64,000 bases of DNA from Streptococcus constellatus subsp. constellatus (lineage in GTDB: Bacteria > Bacillota > Bacilli > Lactobacillales > Streptococcaceae), in assembly GCF_023167545.1 (NCBI RefSeq), contig NZ_AP014647.1, forward strand, positions 310,001-374,000, given 5' to 3'. Below are positions 1-8,944 of the stretch, piece after piece (positions within the stretch are counted from its first letter, which is position 1; each line of letters begins with the position of its first letter). Under the pieces are notes generated by a model. That model did not search any database and was not told the origin of the DNA. It was given only the letters and a program-made list of their open reading frames with translations. Both the position numbers and the translations under genes were made by a program.

Positions 1-197
1 TAGGCAAATAGTAGAGCGGCTAAAAGCATTTTAGGGTGATAAGACGGGCGACCAAAGTTATGATAGAACGTGTGGAAGTGACAATCCTCCAAAGTATTCA
101 CCACTTTTTCAATAGTAAAGACGAGATGGTCTTGTGGCAAGAAAGAACTGATTTCTAGTGGTAAAGTTGTTTGATTTGTGTTATAGTGAATATGCAT
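1..197 (-). CDS. IS1182-family transposase, N-terminal part (runs off window)
   Basis: The reading frame opens at an ATG at 197 on the minus strand and stays open to the left edge, giving 65 residues beginning MHIHYNTNQTTLPLEISSF and containing FYHNFGRPSYHPKMLLAALL. This is the typical N-terminus of IS1182-type transposases (DUF772-like N-terminal domain); the DDE catalytic part would lie outside the window. Family assignment is from recalled similarity of the N-terminus. Whether the element is intact cannot be judged. Alternative: a truncated relic. Confidence 0.75.
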   Translation of the reverse strand, partial: MHIHYNTNQTTLPLEISSFLPQDHLVFTIEKVVNTLEDCHFHTFYHNFGRPSYHPKMLLAALLFA

Positions 198-260
198 GGG
201 ATAGCCTTTCTAAATGGTTCATTGGGCAATTCTATTTTACCAAGACTATCGCAACCATGC

Positions 261-291
261 AAAAAGCAACGGCAAATCCGTTGCTTTTTTT
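261..291. terminator. Hairpin with T-run inside the IS leader
   Basis: AAAAAGCAACGG is followed after five bases by CCGTTGCTTTTTTT, a 12-bp stem with A-runs and T-runs that would terminate on either strand. It lies between the presumed IS tip and the transposase start, so on the minus strand it would block transcription entering the transposase from outside. Confidence 0.75.
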
Positions 292-393
292 GTAGCAAAG
301 GGACTATTGTCCCAGACTCATTCACGAGTACAAAAATAGTGACAGCATAACGCTTCAAAATGTTACAGAAGATTGTGCTATCCATCAGAGGGC

Positions 394-422
394 TTTTCCT
401 TAACTTTAAAGTTAGCTATAAT
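394..422 (+). promoter_or_regulatory. Candidate promoter with palindrome, upstream of VIT gene
   Basis: A -10 TATAAT lies at 417-422 with a poor -35 (TTTTCC, 394-399) 17 bp upstream. Between them sits a perfect 14-bp palindrome TAACTTTAAAGTTA (401-414), a position where a repressor would block RNA polymerase. The transcript would have a long leader of about 175 bases. The link to the VIT gene is by position only. Confidence 0.45.
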
Positions 423-601
423 TTGTTACAATTATCTTGCCTTATGTTTGCTAAACAGTAAAGTTATCATTTTTTGAGTAGATATCTAAGGAATTTTATC
501 TTAAAATAGTGGAACTTTTCTCATTTTCCGATTTTTTATTGTGTCCTATGAGATTTTTATTTATAATAATTCTAAATAAAAAAGAAAAGAGAAGTTTTAG
601 G

Positions 602-1294
602 ATGACAAATAATCAGGAGATTGATAAGAACTTTAGCGGTCGACTAAATATTTTACGGGCTGGAGTATTGGGGGCTAATGATGGTATTATTTCTATTGCG
701 GGTGTCGTTATAGGAGTAGCAAGTGCAACGGAAAGTGTTTGGATTATATTTCTTTCAGGTTTAGCGGCAGTATTTGCAGGAGCTTTTTCCATGGCAGGTG
801 GTGAATATGTATCTGTTTCAACCCAAAAGGATACGGAGAAGGCTGCAGTTGCCAGAGAACGAGTACTTTTAACAAAAAATCCAGAGATTGCTAGACAGTC
901 ACTTTATGCAGCTTATATCCAGAATGGCGAGTGTGAGACATCTGCCCAACTCTTGACCAATCGAGCTTTTTTGAAAAATCCGCTTAAGGCTTTGGTAGAA
1001 GAAAAATATGGACTTGAGGTGGAAGAATTTACAAATCCATGGCATGCAGCAATATCTAGTTTTATTGCTTTTGCAGTAGGAGCCATCTTTCCAATGTTAA
1101 CCATAGTTTTCCTTCCTGCTAGCTATCGCATTCCAGCAACAGTCATTGTTGTTGCTTTAGCATTGTTAGGGACGGGATATACTAGCGCTAAATTAGGAAA
1201 AGCACCGATAAAAAATGCCATGATTCGAAATTTAGTCATTGGACTTTTGACCATGACAGTGACTTATCTTGTAGGTCAATTGTTTGTTATTTAA
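602..1294 (+). CDS. VIT1/CCC1-family membrane transporter
   Basis: The product has 230 residues, the usual size for the bacterial VIT/CCC1 family, whose members move Fe2+ or Mn2+ across the membrane. The first membrane segment (about 15-42) carries the family signature LRAGVLGANDGIISIAGVV, followed by SMAGGEYVSVSTQKD near 66-80. A charged middle section (about 80-145) precedes three more hydrophobic segments (about 146-168, 172-192, 204-226). The frame extends upstream to 509, but the ATG at 602 follows a purine-rich AGAGAAG and matches the family N-terminus, so it was preferred. The gene is monocistronic, with a terminator after it. The substrate is inferred from the family only. Confidence 0.85.
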   Translation: MTNNQEIDKNFSGRLNILRAGVLGANDGIISIAGVVIGVASATESVWIIFLSGLAAVFAGAFSMAGGEYVSVSTQKDTEKAAVARERVLLTKNPEIARQSLYAAYIQNGECETSAQLLTNRAFLKNPLKALVEEKYGLEVEEFTNPWHAAISSFIAFAVGAIFPMLTIVFLPASYRIPATVIVVALALLGTGYTSAKLGKAPIKNAMIRNLVIGLLTMTVTYLVGQLFVI

Positions 1295-1404
1295 GTCCAA
1301 AATAAAAATTGTGTGGGGCGTGGTTTTAATGATAATTTCTTTTATTGAGTGTTATGGTGAATTTGCTTAAGAATGATTTGTTAGACACAATTATCAAATC
1401 AAAT

Positions 1405-1440
1405 AAAATACAAGAATAAATTTTCTTGTATTTTCCTTTT
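1405..1440 (+). terminator. Terminator after VIT-family gene
   Basis: AAAATACAAGAA pairs with TTCTTGTATTTT across a short AT loop and is followed by CCTTTTTC. It separates the VIT gene from the rimP operon. Its right arm overlaps the -35 box of the rimP promoter. Confidence 0.7.
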
Positions 1441-1454
1441 TCTTATGCTATAAT
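1426..1454 (+). promoter_or_regulatory. Promoter of the rimP-nusA-infB operon
   Basis: TTGTAT (1426-1431) and TATAAT (1449-1454) are 17 bp apart, and TG at 1446-1447 gives an extended -10. It is placed correctly for a transcript carrying the leader hairpin at 1475-1500. Confidence 0.7.
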
Positions 1455-1474
1455 GTAGATAATGAATATGAAAG

Positions 1475-1500
1475 AGAGGCGAGGAAATATCTTCGCCTCT
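1475..1500 (+). promoter_or_regulatory. Leader hairpin just upstream of rimP
   Basis: AGAGGCGA (1475-1482) and TCGCCTCT (1493-1500) form a perfect 8-bp stem with a 10-base loop, ending nine bases before the strong Shine-Dalgarno AGGAGGTG (1509-1516). It has no T-run and so is not an intrinsic terminator. It may affect RNA stability or translation of rimP; this is inference. Confidence 0.5.
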
Positions 1501-1523
1501 TATCTGTGAGGAGGTGTAGTCTT

Positions 1524-1994
1524 ATCACAACGATTGTCAAATTAGTAAAAGAAGTTGTTGAACCGGTCGTTCAAGAGCCGTATGAATTAGTGGATATTGA
1601 GTACGGTAAAATGGGGAGTGACCATGTTCTTAGTATTTTTGTAGATAAGCCAGGAGGAATCACTGTAAATGATACGGCAGAATTGACGGACATCATCAGT
1701 CCACTTTTGGATACGATTAAGCCGGATCCCTTTCCTGAGCAGTATTTTCTTGAAGTAACTAGCCCAGGGTTGGAACGTCCGCTGAAAACGAAAGAACAAC
1801 TAGCAGCTGCAGTTGGGGAATATATCCATGTTAGTCTGTATCAAGCACTTGATAAAAGTAAAGTCTTTGAAGGGACACTGCTTTCTTTCGAGGAAGATCA
1901 TTTAACAATGGAATATATGGATAAGACTCGTAAGAAAGTTGTTCAAATTCCTTACCAGCTAGTATCCAAAGCAAGATTAGCAGTCAAATTTTAG
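1524..1994 (+). CDS. rimP: Ribosome maturation factor RimP (start codon atypical)
   Basis: RimP binds the maturing 30S subunit. The sequence carries [55 protein letters not shown] and a C-terminal SH3-like half ending [14 protein letters not shown], all typical of streptococcal RimP. The start is a problem. The frame opens at GTG 1506, but that codon lies inside or before the near-perfect Shine-Dalgarno AGGAGGTG (1509-1516). The in-frame codon at proper spacing is ATC at 1524, giving (M)[11 protein letters not shown], which aligns with the IATIV start region recalled for relatives. ATC 1524 is therefore annotated tentatively; GTG 1506 would give 162 residues. First gene of the operon. Confidence 0.85.
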   Translation: MTTIVKLVKEVVEPVVQEPYELVDIEYGKMGSDHVLSIFVDKPGGITVNDTAELTDIISPLLDTIKPDPFPEQYFLEVTSPGLERPLKTKEQLAAAVGEYIHVSLYQALDKSKVFEGTLLSFEEDHLTMEYMDKTRKKVVQIPYQLVSKARLAVKF

Positions 1995-2047
1995 CAAGAA
2001 TATAATAAAGAAAGGATTGCTTTTGTTTCCACAAAAGCTGAAAAAAC

Positions 2048-3241
2048 ATGAGTAAAGAAATGCTAGAGGCCTTCCGTATTTTGGAAGAAGACAAAGGGAT
2101 CAAAAAAGAAGATATTATCGAAGCGGTGACGGAGTCACTTCGTTCGGCTTATCGTCGTCGCTATGGTCAAGCAGATAGTGCAGCCATTGAATTCAACGAA
2201 AAAACAGGAGATTTTCGTGTTTATACCGTTCGTGAAGTGGTAGACGAAGTTTTTGATAGCCGTTTAGAAATCAGTTTAAAAGATGCTCTTGCTATTAGCT
2301 CGGCTTATGAACTTGGTGATAAAATAAAATTTGAAGAGGCACCAACTGAATTTGGACGGGTAGCAGCTCAGTCTGCTAAGCAAACAATTATGGAAAAAAT
2401 GCGCAAGCAGACACGCGCAATCACTTACAATAAGTATAAAGAACATGAAAATGAAATCATGTCAGGAACAGTCGAGCGCTTTGACAATCGTTTTATCTAT
2501 GTCAATCTAGGTAGCATTGAAGCACAGTTGTCGAAGCAAGACCAGATTCCTGGTGAAGTATTTGCCTCGCACGATCGTATTGAAGTTTTTGTTTATAAAG
2601 TAGAAGATAATCCTCGCGGTGTAAATGTTTTTGTTAGCCGGAGTCATCCGGAAATGATTAAACGTTTAATGGAGCAGGAAATTCCAGAAGTTTATGACGG
2701 AACAGTTGAAATCATGAGTGTTTCTCGTGAAGCAGGTGATCGGACTAAGGTTGCTGTACGCAGTCACAATCCCAATGTTGATGCAATCGGTACAATTGTT
2801 GGTCGTGGTGGTGCAAATATTAAGAAAATTACCAGCAAATTTCATCCGGCTAAATATGACGCCAAATCTGGTCGTATGATTCCTGTAGAGGAAAATATTG
2901 ATGTCATTGAATGGGTGGCAGATCCTGCAGAATTTATCTACAATGCGATTGCTCCTGCAGAAGTCGATCAAGTTATCTTTGATAGTGAGGATAGCAAGCA
3001 TGCTCTTGTTGTTGTACCAGATAATAAGCTATCACTTGCTATTGGGTGTCGAGGGCAAAATGTACGCTTAGCAGCTCATTTGACAGGTTATAGAATTGAT
3101 ATCAAATCTGCAAGTGAATTTGAAGCTATGGAAGAAGCAGGTGAGCTTGGTGGATTTGCTGAAGAAGCAGATGAATTTGCAACAATTGAAAGTCCTGTGG
3201 AAACAGAATTTTTAGAAAGTGAAGTTGAAGCAGAAGATTAA
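2048..3241 (+). CDS. nusA: Transcription elongation/termination factor NusA
   Basis: NusA binds RNA polymerase and nascent RNA and modulates pausing, termination and antitermination. The 397-residue product shows the N-terminal RNAP-binding domain (MLEAFRILEEDKGIKKEDIIEAV), an S1 domain (about 130-200, including VERFDNRFIYVNLG), and two KH domains marked by TIVGRGGANIKKI and AIGCRGQNVRLAAHLTGYRIDI. An acidic tail follows (EEADEFATIESPVETEFLE). This is the compact Firmicute form without the extra C-terminal acidic repeats of proteobacteria. It lies 54 bases after rimP and 10 before rnpM, in one operon. Confidence 0.97.
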   Translation: MSKEMLEAFRILEEDKGIKKEDIIEAVTESLRSAYRRRYGQADSAAIEFNEKTGDFRVYTVREVVDEVFDSRLEISLKDALAISSAYELGDKIKFEEAPTEFGRVAAQSAKQTIMEKMRKQTRAITYNKYKEHENEIMSGTVERFDNRFIYVNLGSIEAQLSKQDQIPGEVFASHDRIEVFVYKVEDNPRGVNVFVSRSHPEMIKRLMEQEIPEVYDGTVEIMSVSREAGDRTKVAVRSHNPNVDAIGTIVGRGGANIKKITSKFHPAKYDAKSGRMIPVEENIDVIEWVADPAEFIYNAIAPAEVDQVIFDSEDSKHALVVVPDNKLSLAIGCRGQNVRLAAHLTGYRIDIKSASEFEAMEEAGELGGFAEEADEFATIESPVETEFLESEVEAED

Positions 3242-3251
3242 GGAGGGGGAA

Positions 3252-3548
3252 ATGGCAAAAACAAGAAAAATCCCTTTACGAAAATCAGTAGTTTCTAATG
3301 AAGTTATTGACAAGCGTGATTTGCTTCGGATTGTCAAAAATAAAGAAGGCCAAATTTTTATTGACCCGACAGGAAAGGCCAATGGACGAGGAGCTTATAT
3401 CAAGCTTGATAATGAAGAAGCACTTAAAGCTAAGAAAAAGCGAGTTTTTAACCGTAGCTTCAATATGGAAGTCGAAGAAGCATTTTATGATGAGCTGATT
3501 GCTTACGTGGATCATAAGGTTAAAAGAAGAGAGTTAGGTCTTGAATAA
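3252..3548 (+). CDS. rnpM: YlxR-family RNA-binding protein (RnpM)
   Basis: This 98-residue basic protein has the YlxR fold signature NGRGAY (44-49) and a preceding RxxLLRIV segment. The Bacillus subtilis homologue was recently described as an RNase P modulator (RnpM). The frame reaches back to 3219 inside nusA, but the ATG at 3252 follows AGGAGGGGG (3241-3249) and gives the family N-terminus MAKTRKIPLRKS. It sits in its usual place between nusA and ylxQ, and its last codons overlap the TTG start of ylxQ. Confidence 0.92.
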   Translation: MAKTRKIPLRKSVVSNEVIDKRDLLRIVKNKEGQIFIDPTGKANGRGAYIKLDNEEALKAKKKRVFNRSFNMEVEEAFYDELIAYVDHKVKRRELGLE

Positions 3549-3840
3549 GCAAAAACTAGCAAATTTACTTGGCTTAGCACAACGAGCAGGTCGCATCATA
3601 TCGGGTGAAGAATTGGTTGTTAAGGCTATACAAGATAGGAAAGCAAAGTTGGTCTTTTTAGCCAACGATGCTGCTCCAAATTTGACCAAGAAAATTACTG
3701 ATAAAAGTCATTACTATAAAGTAGAAGTATCAACCGTGTTTTCAACACTGGAATTAAGCACCGCTGTGGGCAAGTCTAGAAAAGTGCTTGCCATCACTGA
3801 TGCTGGATTTACAAAGAAAATGAGGTCTCTTATGGAATAG
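3541..3840 (+). CDS. ylxQ: L7Ae-family ribosomal-type protein YlxQ
   Basis: The 99-residue product belongs to the L7Ae/L30e RNA-binding family (kink-turn binders): [16 protein letters not shown] at 9-24 and [16 protein letters not shown] in the middle are the family's conserved segments. It starts with TTG at 3541, eight bases before the rnpM stop, so translation is probably coupled. In Firmicutes this gene always lies between ylxR and infB; its precise cellular role is not established. Confidence 0.92.
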   Translation: MNKQKLANLLGLAQRAGRIISGEELVVKAIQDRKAKLVFLANDAAPNLTKKITDKSHYYKVEVSTVFSTLELSTAVGKSRKVLAITDAGFTKKMRSLME

Positions 3841-3856
3841 AAGAGGAGGACAAGAT

Positions 3857-6688
3857 TTGTCTAAAGTAAGATTATACGAAATCGCGAAAGAACTGGGAAA
3901 AGAAAGTAAGGAAGTTGTGGCGCGTGCAAAAGAGCTTGGTATTGAGGTGAAAAGTCATGCCAGCAGCGTTGAAAATGAAGTGGCCGCGCGTATCACAGCC
4001 AGTTTTTCCCAAGTAGCAGCTCCTAAAAAAGAAACGAATCAAAAATCAGATCAACCTTTGGCTAAAGAGCAGCAGTCGGCTTCAGCAGCAAAAGAAGTAA
4101 CAATGACTGAAAAAGTAATGCCTAAGCCAGCAGCGCCGACACAAAAGTCGGAAGTAGAAAGAAAAGCTGCACCAGCGAAGCCAAAAAGTCGTAATTTTAA
4201 GGCTGAGCGAGAAGCGAAAGCGAAAGAACAGGCAGAACGACGAAATAAACAGCGAGAAAATCGGCCACAAAAACAACAAAATGGTGAAAAGCGAAATCGA
4301 GAAGAGCGCAATCCGCGTAATAATCGAAACAACCAAAATCGAAATGACCGTGGGAATCGCAGCGAGAAACGCGACAATCGCGATCATCGCAATCAGGATA
4401 ATCGTCGTCAAGAACAAAATCGTTCAAATATTGCAAATCAGAATCGCCCTCAATCAAATCAAGGACCACGCATTGATTTCAAGGCGCGTGCAGCAGCTCT
4501 GAAAGCTGAACAGAATGCCGAATATGCTCGTGGAAGCGAGGAACGTTTTAAACAGGCTCAAGCTGCAAAAGCAGCTCAACGTGAGCAGAAGAAACGGAAA
4601 GAACCGGTAGAAGAATTATTCAAAGCAGCAGCGCCTATCGTGGAGGCTACGAAGCCGGCTCCACAGTCTCAAGTTGCCCCTGAGGGGGTTCCGACTCCTG
4701 CAGTTGATACTCGTCGGAAAAAACAAGCTCGACCAGACAAGAAACGTGATGACTTTGATCGCGAAGAAGATGGTCCAAGAAAACAACAAAAGAATCGAAG
4801 CAGTCAAAATCAAGTGAGAAATCAAAAGAATAGTAATTGGAATCATAACAAAAAAAATAAAAAAGGCAAGAACAATCGGAATAACACTCCAACTCCAAAA
4901 CCAGTTACAGAACGCAAGTTCCATGAATTGCCTAAAGAATTTGAATACACAGAAGGTATGACCGTTGCAGAAATTGCAAAACGGATTAAACGTGAACCAG
5001 CCGAAATTGTCAAGAAACTCTTTATGATGGGGGTTATGGCAACGCAGAATCAATCGTTGGATGGCGATACTATTGAACTTCTGATGGTAGATTATGGCAT
5101 TGAAGCACATGCTAAAGTTGAAGTCGATAATGCAGATATCGAACGCTTCTTTGTGGATGAAGATTATCTTGATCCAGATGCTTTAGTAGAACGTCCGCCA
5201 GTTGTGACCATCATGGGACACGTTGACCATGGTAAAACAACACTTTTGGATACCTTGCGTAATTCTCGTGTTGCTACAGGTGAAGCAGGTGGGATTACAC
5301 AACATATTGGTGCTTACCAGATTGAAGAAAATGGTAAGAAAATTACCTTCCTTGATACACCAGGGCATGCCGCTTTCACCTCTATGCGGGCGCGCGGTGC
5401 TTCTGTCACAGATATTACGATTCTTGTCGTAGCAGCAGATGATGGAGTCATGCCTCAAACAATTGAAGCGATTAACCATTCAAAAGCAGCCAATGTGCCA
5501 ATTATTGTAGCGATTAACAAGATTGATAAGCCAGGTGCTAATCCTGAACGTGTCATCGGTGAATTAGCTGAATATGGAGTTATGTCTACAGCATGGGGCG
5601 GTGATTCTGAATTTGTTGAAATCTCAGCTAAGTTCAACCAAAATATTGATGAACTGCTCGAAACCGTTCTCCTTGTAGCTGAAATTCAAGAGCTAAAAGC
5701 TGATCCAAAGGTTCGCGCAATTGGTACAGTAATCGAAGCGCGCTTGGATAAAGGAAAAGGTGCAGTTGCAACCTTGCTTGTTCAACAAGGTACCTTAAAT
5801 GTACAAGATCCAATTGTTGTTGGTAATACTTTTGGTCGTGTGCGTGCTATGACTAATGACCGTGGACGTCGAGTGAAAGTTGCGGGGCCATCGACACCAG
5901 TATCTATCACAGGTTTAAATGAAACACCAATGGCTGGTGACCATTTTGCCGTATATGAAGATGAAAAAGCAGCGCGTGCAGCTGGTGAAGAACGTGCAAA
6001 ACGTGCTCTCATGAAACAACGTCAAGCAACGCATCGTGTTAGTTTGGAAAATCTCTTTGATACCCTTAAAGCTGGTGAAGTCAAGTCTGTCAATGTTATT
6101 ATCAAAGCCGACGTACAAGGTTCAGCGGAAGCATTAACAGCATCTCTTCAGAAGATTGAAGTGGAAGGTGTTAAAGTAACAATTGTTCACTCAGCAGTTG
6201 GTGCGATTAACGAATCAGATGTCACTCTTGCGGAAGCTTCCAATGCCTTTATCATTGGTTTCAATGTTCGTCCTACTCCACAAGCTCGTCAACAAGCTGA
6301 AGCGGATGACGTCGAAATGCGTCTTCACAGTATCATTTATAAAGTGATTGAAGAAGTAGAAGATGCCATGAAAGGGATGCTTGATCCAGAATTTGAAGAA
6401 AAAATTATTGGCGAAGCTATCATTCGTGAAACCTTCAAGGTTTCTAAAGTCGGTACCATCGGCGGATTTATGGTGGTTAGCGGTAAAGTAACTCGTGATT
6501 CTAAGGTTCGTGTCATTCGTGATGGCGTTGTTATCTTTGATGGTGCCCTTGCTAGTTTGAAACATTATAAAGATGATGTGAAAGAAGTCGGAAATGGACA
6601 AGAAGGCGGTCTCATGGTTGAGGATTACAATGACATCAAAGTGGATGACATGATTGAAGCTTACATTATGGAAGAAATCGCAAAATAA
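3857..6688 (+). CDS. infB: Translation initiation factor IF-2
   Basis: IF-2 is the GTPase that recruits fMet-tRNA to the 30S subunit and promotes subunit joining. The 943-residue product starts at TTG 3857 behind AGGAGGA (3844-3850). An N-terminal IF2_N motif ([18 protein letters not shown]) leads into a long linker of about 300 residues, very rich in N, R, K, Q and E. A second IF2_N block (about 360-430) precedes the G domain. G1 is GHVDHGKT (near 454), G3 is DTPGHAAF, G4 is NKID and G5 is SAK. Domain II and the C-terminal fMet-tRNA-binding domain follow. The low-complexity linker is normal for the family. Confidence 0.98.
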   Translation: MSKVRLYEIAKELGKESKEVVARAKELGIEVKSHASSVENEVAARITASFSQVAAPKKETNQKSDQPLAKEQQSASAAKEVTMTEKVMPKPAAPTQKSEVERKAAPAKPKSRNFKAEREAKAKEQAERRNKQRENRPQKQQNGEKRNREERNPRNNRNNQNRNDRGNRSEKRDNRDHRNQDNRRQEQNRSNIANQNRPQSNQGPRIDFKARAAALKAEQNAEYARGSEERFKQAQAAKAAQREQKKRKEPVEELFKAAAPIVEATKPAPQSQVAPEGVPTPAVDTRRKKQARPDKKRDDFDREEDGPRKQQKNRSSQNQVRNQKNSNWNHNKKNKKGKNNRNNTPTPKPVTERKFHELPKEFEYTEGMTVAEIAKRIKREPAEIVKKLFMMGVMATQNQSLDGDTIELLMVDYGIEAHAKVEVDNADIERFFVDEDYLDPDALVERPPVVTIMGHVDHGKTTLLDTLRNSRVATGEAGGITQHIGAYQIEENGKKITFLDTPGHAAFTSMRARGASVTDITILVVAADDGVMPQTIEAINHSKAANVPIIVAINKIDKPGANPERVIGELAEYGVMSTAWGGDSEFVEISAKFNQNIDELLETVLLVAEIQELKADPKVRAIGTVIEARLDKGKGAVATLLVQQGTLNVQDPIVVGNTFGRVRAMTNDRGRRVKVAGPSTPVSITGLNETPMAGDHFAVYEDEKAARAAGEERAKRALMKQRQATHRVSLENLFDTLKAGEVKSVNVIIKADVQGSAEALTASLQKIEVEGVKVTIVHSAVGAINESDVTLAEASNAFIIGFNVRPTPQARQQAEADDVEMRLHSIIYKVIEEVEDAMKGMLDPEFEEKIIGEAIIRETFKVSKVGTIGGFMVVSGKVTRDSKVRVIRDGVVIFDGALASLKHYKDDVKEVGNGQEGGLMVEDYNDIKVDDMIEAYIMEEIAK

Positions 6689-6701
6689 TATAAATGAAAG
6701 G

Positions 6702-6744
6702 GAGACAGACTGTGATATATTGAAGTCTGCCTCAACCTTTTTCT
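6702..6744 (+). terminator. Hairpin between infB and rbfA
   Basis: GAGACAGACT (6702-6711) pairs with AGTCTGCCTC (6724-6733) with one mismatch, followed by AACCTTTTTCT. It may cause partial termination before rbfA, which otherwise lies only 78 bases downstream of infB. Confidence 0.55.
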
Positions 6745-6766
6745 AAAATAAGTGAAAGGAGACATC

Positions 6767-7117
6767 ATGGCAAATCAATTTCGTGTGGATCGTGTGGGGA
6801 TGGAAATCAAACGCGAAGTCAATGAAATTTTGCAAAAAAAAGTTCGTGATCCACGTGTTCAAGGAATTACCATTACAGATGTGCAAATGTTGGGCGACTT
6901 GTCAATGGCAAAAGTGTACTACACGCTGATGAACAACCTTGCTTCTGAACAAGAAAAAGCTCAGACCGGTTTAGAAAAGGCGAAGGGAACCATCAAACGT
7001 GAATTGGGTCACAACTTGAAGATGTACAAAATCCCTGATTTGACTTTCATCAAGGATGAATCGATTGAATATGGGAACAAAATTGATCAAATGCTCCGTG
7101 ATTTAGATCAAAAATAA
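6767..7117 (+). CDS. rbfA: Ribosome-binding factor A
   Basis: RbfA helps mature the 5' end of 16S rRNA within the 30S subunit, especially at low temperature. The 116-residue product contains the family segments [33 protein letters not shown] and AKVYYTLM, and ends in [21 protein letters not shown]. The ATG at 6767 is chosen over an upstream in-frame start at 6752 because GAAAGGAGA (6754-6762) is spaced correctly. Last gene of the operon. Confidence 0.96.
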   Translation: MANQFRVDRVGMEIKREVNEILQKKVRDPRVQGITITDVQMLGDLSMAKVYYTLMNNLASEQEKAQTGLEKAKGTIKRELGHNLKMYKIPDLTFIKDESIEYGNKIDQMLRDLDQK

Positions 7118-7146
7118 GGCGTGATTTTAGCTATATCAATATATTT

Positions 7147-7182
7147 AAAAAGAAAGGAAATTCTATTTTTCTTTCTTTTTTT
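7147..7182 (+). terminator. Terminator after rbfA
   Basis: AAAAAGAAAG (7147-7156) and CTTTCTTTTT (7171-7180) form a 10-bp AT-rich stem, extended inward by A-T pairs and followed by further T residues. It ends the rimP-rbfA operon. Confidence 0.6.
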
Positions 7183-7275
7183 GATAAAAATGCTAAAAAA
7201 GGCTTGTTACTTTTACACTTATCCTTTAAAATAGAAAAGGAGATAATCCGCTACAGATTTTTCGGAGGAGAAAAG

Positions 7276-8907
7276 ATGTCCATCAATTGGCAGCAAATTA
7301 TATTTAGCTTTTTAGGCGGTTTAGGACTTTTCCTATATAGTATTCGGATGATGGGAGATGGTTTGCAGCAGGCTGCAGGTGATCGGCTTCGTTATTTCAT
7401 TGACAAATATACCAGCAATCCATTTTTTGGTGTTCTAGTTGGAATTGGTCTAACAGCCTTGATTCAGTCAAGTTCAGGTGTGACAGTTATTACAGTTGGA
7501 TTGGTGAGTGCAGGTCTTTTAACGCTCAGACAAGCAATTGGGATTGTCATGGGGGCCAATATTGGAACAACGGTGACCTCTTTTATCATTGGTTTTAAAC
7601 TGGGCGATTATGCATTACCCATTCTCTTTTTAGGAGCGATTTGTCTCTTCTTTACCAAAAAACGCTCTATCAATAATATCGGTCGCGTTCTATTTGGGGT
7701 GGGGGGGATCTTCTTTGCTTTGAATTTGATGAGTGGTGCTATGGAGCCATTGAAAAATTTAGATGCTTTTCGTGAGTATATGATAAAGTTGAGTGGAAAT
7801 CCAGTCCTAGGTGTATTTGTAGGGACAGGTATTACCTTGTTGATTCAAGCCTCATCAGCAACCATTGGTATTCTACAAAATTTATATGCGAGCGGCTTGA
7901 TTGAGTTAAAGGGAGCCTTGCCAGTCCTTTTTGGGGATAATATCGGGACAACGATTACAGCGATTATTGCATCATTAGGAGCCAATATTGCTGCTAAACG
8001 TGTGGCAGGTGCCCATGTCACTTTCAATGTGGTCGGTACTGTTTTATGCTTGATCGTTTTAGGTCCATTTACGAGCTTAATTCATTGGTTTCAAGCAGCA
8101 CTCCATTTAAGCCCAGAAATGACCATCGCCTTTGCTCACGGAACTTTTAATGTTACCAATACGATTATTCAATTTCCATTTATTGGCTTGTTAGCTACCT
8201 TGGTAACAAAACTGATTCCAGGTGAAGATGAAGTTGTGAAATATGAACCGCTTTATTTAGATCCGATTTTAATCAAACAAGCTCCGTCTTTGGCGCTTGG
8301 AAATGCCAAAAAAGAATTGCTTCATTTAGGACGTTATGCGATGCGTTCATTTGAGTTGGCTTATGATTATATTGTGAACAATACTGAAAAGTCAGCAGAC
8401 AAGGGACACAAGGTAGAAGAAGCAATCAATAAAATTGATGAAGATCTCACACGTTACCTCATTGATTTATCTAGTGAGCCTCTTAGCCAAAAAGAAAGTG
8501 AAGTGCTGACAAATATTTTGGATTCATCTCGAGATTTAGAAAGAATCGGAGACCATGGTGAAGCGTTGATTAACTTGACAGATTATATCCGTCGGAAAAA
8601 GGTGGAATTTTCTCCAGCAGCTTTGCAAGAGTTGGAATTGATTTATAACATGACTCTGACTTTCATTAAAGAATCCCTGGCTTCTGTAGAAAATAATGAC
8701 CTTGAGTTGGCGGATAGCTTAGTAACGAAGCATGAAGCGATTGATAAAATGGAACGAAAGCTACGGAAAACGCACATTCATCGTCTGAATAGAGGAGAAT
8801 GCTCGACACAAGCAGGCGTAAACTTTATTGATATCATCTCTCACTATACGAGAGTAGCGGATCACGCCATGAACTTAGCGGAAAAGGTCCAAGCGGAACA
8901 AATATAA
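7276..8907 (+). CDS. Na/Pi symporter family protein with PhoU-like C-terminal domain
   Basis: The 543-residue product has the duplicated Na/Pi cotransporter module: GLTALIQSSSGVTVITVG and MGANIGTTVTSF in the first half, then GITLLIQASSATIGIL and FGDNIGTTITAI in the second. These QSSS/QASS and GxNIGTT motifs mark the family (PNaS). The last 200 or so residues are helical and soluble and resemble PhoU (SSRDLERIGDHGEALINL). It probably moves phosphate with sodium, or regulates phosphate balance. The ATG at 7276 follows GGAGGAG (7264-7270) and was preferred over an upstream in-frame start at 7204. Single-gene transcript. Confidence 0.9.
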   Translation: MSINWQQIIFSFLGGLGLFLYSIRMMGDGLQQAAGDRLRYFIDKYTSNPFFGVLVGIGLTALIQSSSGVTVITVGLVSAGLLTLRQAIGIVMGANIGTTVTSFIIGFKLGDYALPILFLGAICLFFTKKRSINNIGRVLFGVGGIFFALNLMSGAMEPLKNLDAFREYMIKLSGNPVLGVFVGTGITLLIQASSATIGILQNLYASGLIELKGALPVLFGDNIGTTITAIIASLGANIAAKRVAGAHVTFNVVGTVLCLIVLGPFTSLIHWFQAALHLSPEMTIAFAHGTFNVTNTIIQFPFIGLLATLVTKLIPGEDEVVKYEPLYLDPILIKQAPSLALGNAKKELLHLGRYAMRSFELAYDYIVNNTEKSADKGHKVEEAINKIDEDLTRYLIDLSSEPLSQKESEVLTNILDSSRDLERIGDHGEALINLTDYIRRKKVEFSPAALQELELIYNMTLTFIKESLASVENNDLELADSLVTKHEAIDKMERKLRKTHIHRLNRGECSTQAGVNFIDIISHYTRVADHAMNLAEKVQAEQI

Positions 8908-8914
8908 TCATGAG

Positions 8915-8944
8915 AAACAAACTGCTGGTGCAGTTTGTTTTTTT
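8915..8944 (+). terminator. Terminator after Na/Pi symporter gene
   Basis: AAACAAACTGC, loop TGGT, GCAGTTTGTTT, then TTTT: a perfect 11-bp stem with T-run. Confidence 0.9.

Larger units (their letters stand above)
1..322 (-). mobile_element. End of an IS1182-type insertion sequence
   Basis: The transposase start at 197 is preceded on its own strand by a short leader with a strong hairpin and then by an imperfect palindrome at about 301-314 (GGGAC-TATT-GTCCC) followed by CAGACTC. GGGAC/GTCCC-CAGACTC strings are common at the tips of streptococcal IS1182-type elements, so the element probably ends near 320. The exact tip and target duplication cannot be set without the other end. Confidence 0.5.

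Noticed and set aside
4051..5110. Several minus-strand frames of 80-160 codons opposite infB
   Set aside because: They lie opposite the low-complexity Lys/Arg/Asn/Gln linker of IF-2, which opens antisense frames; they lack ribosome sites and protein-like composition.
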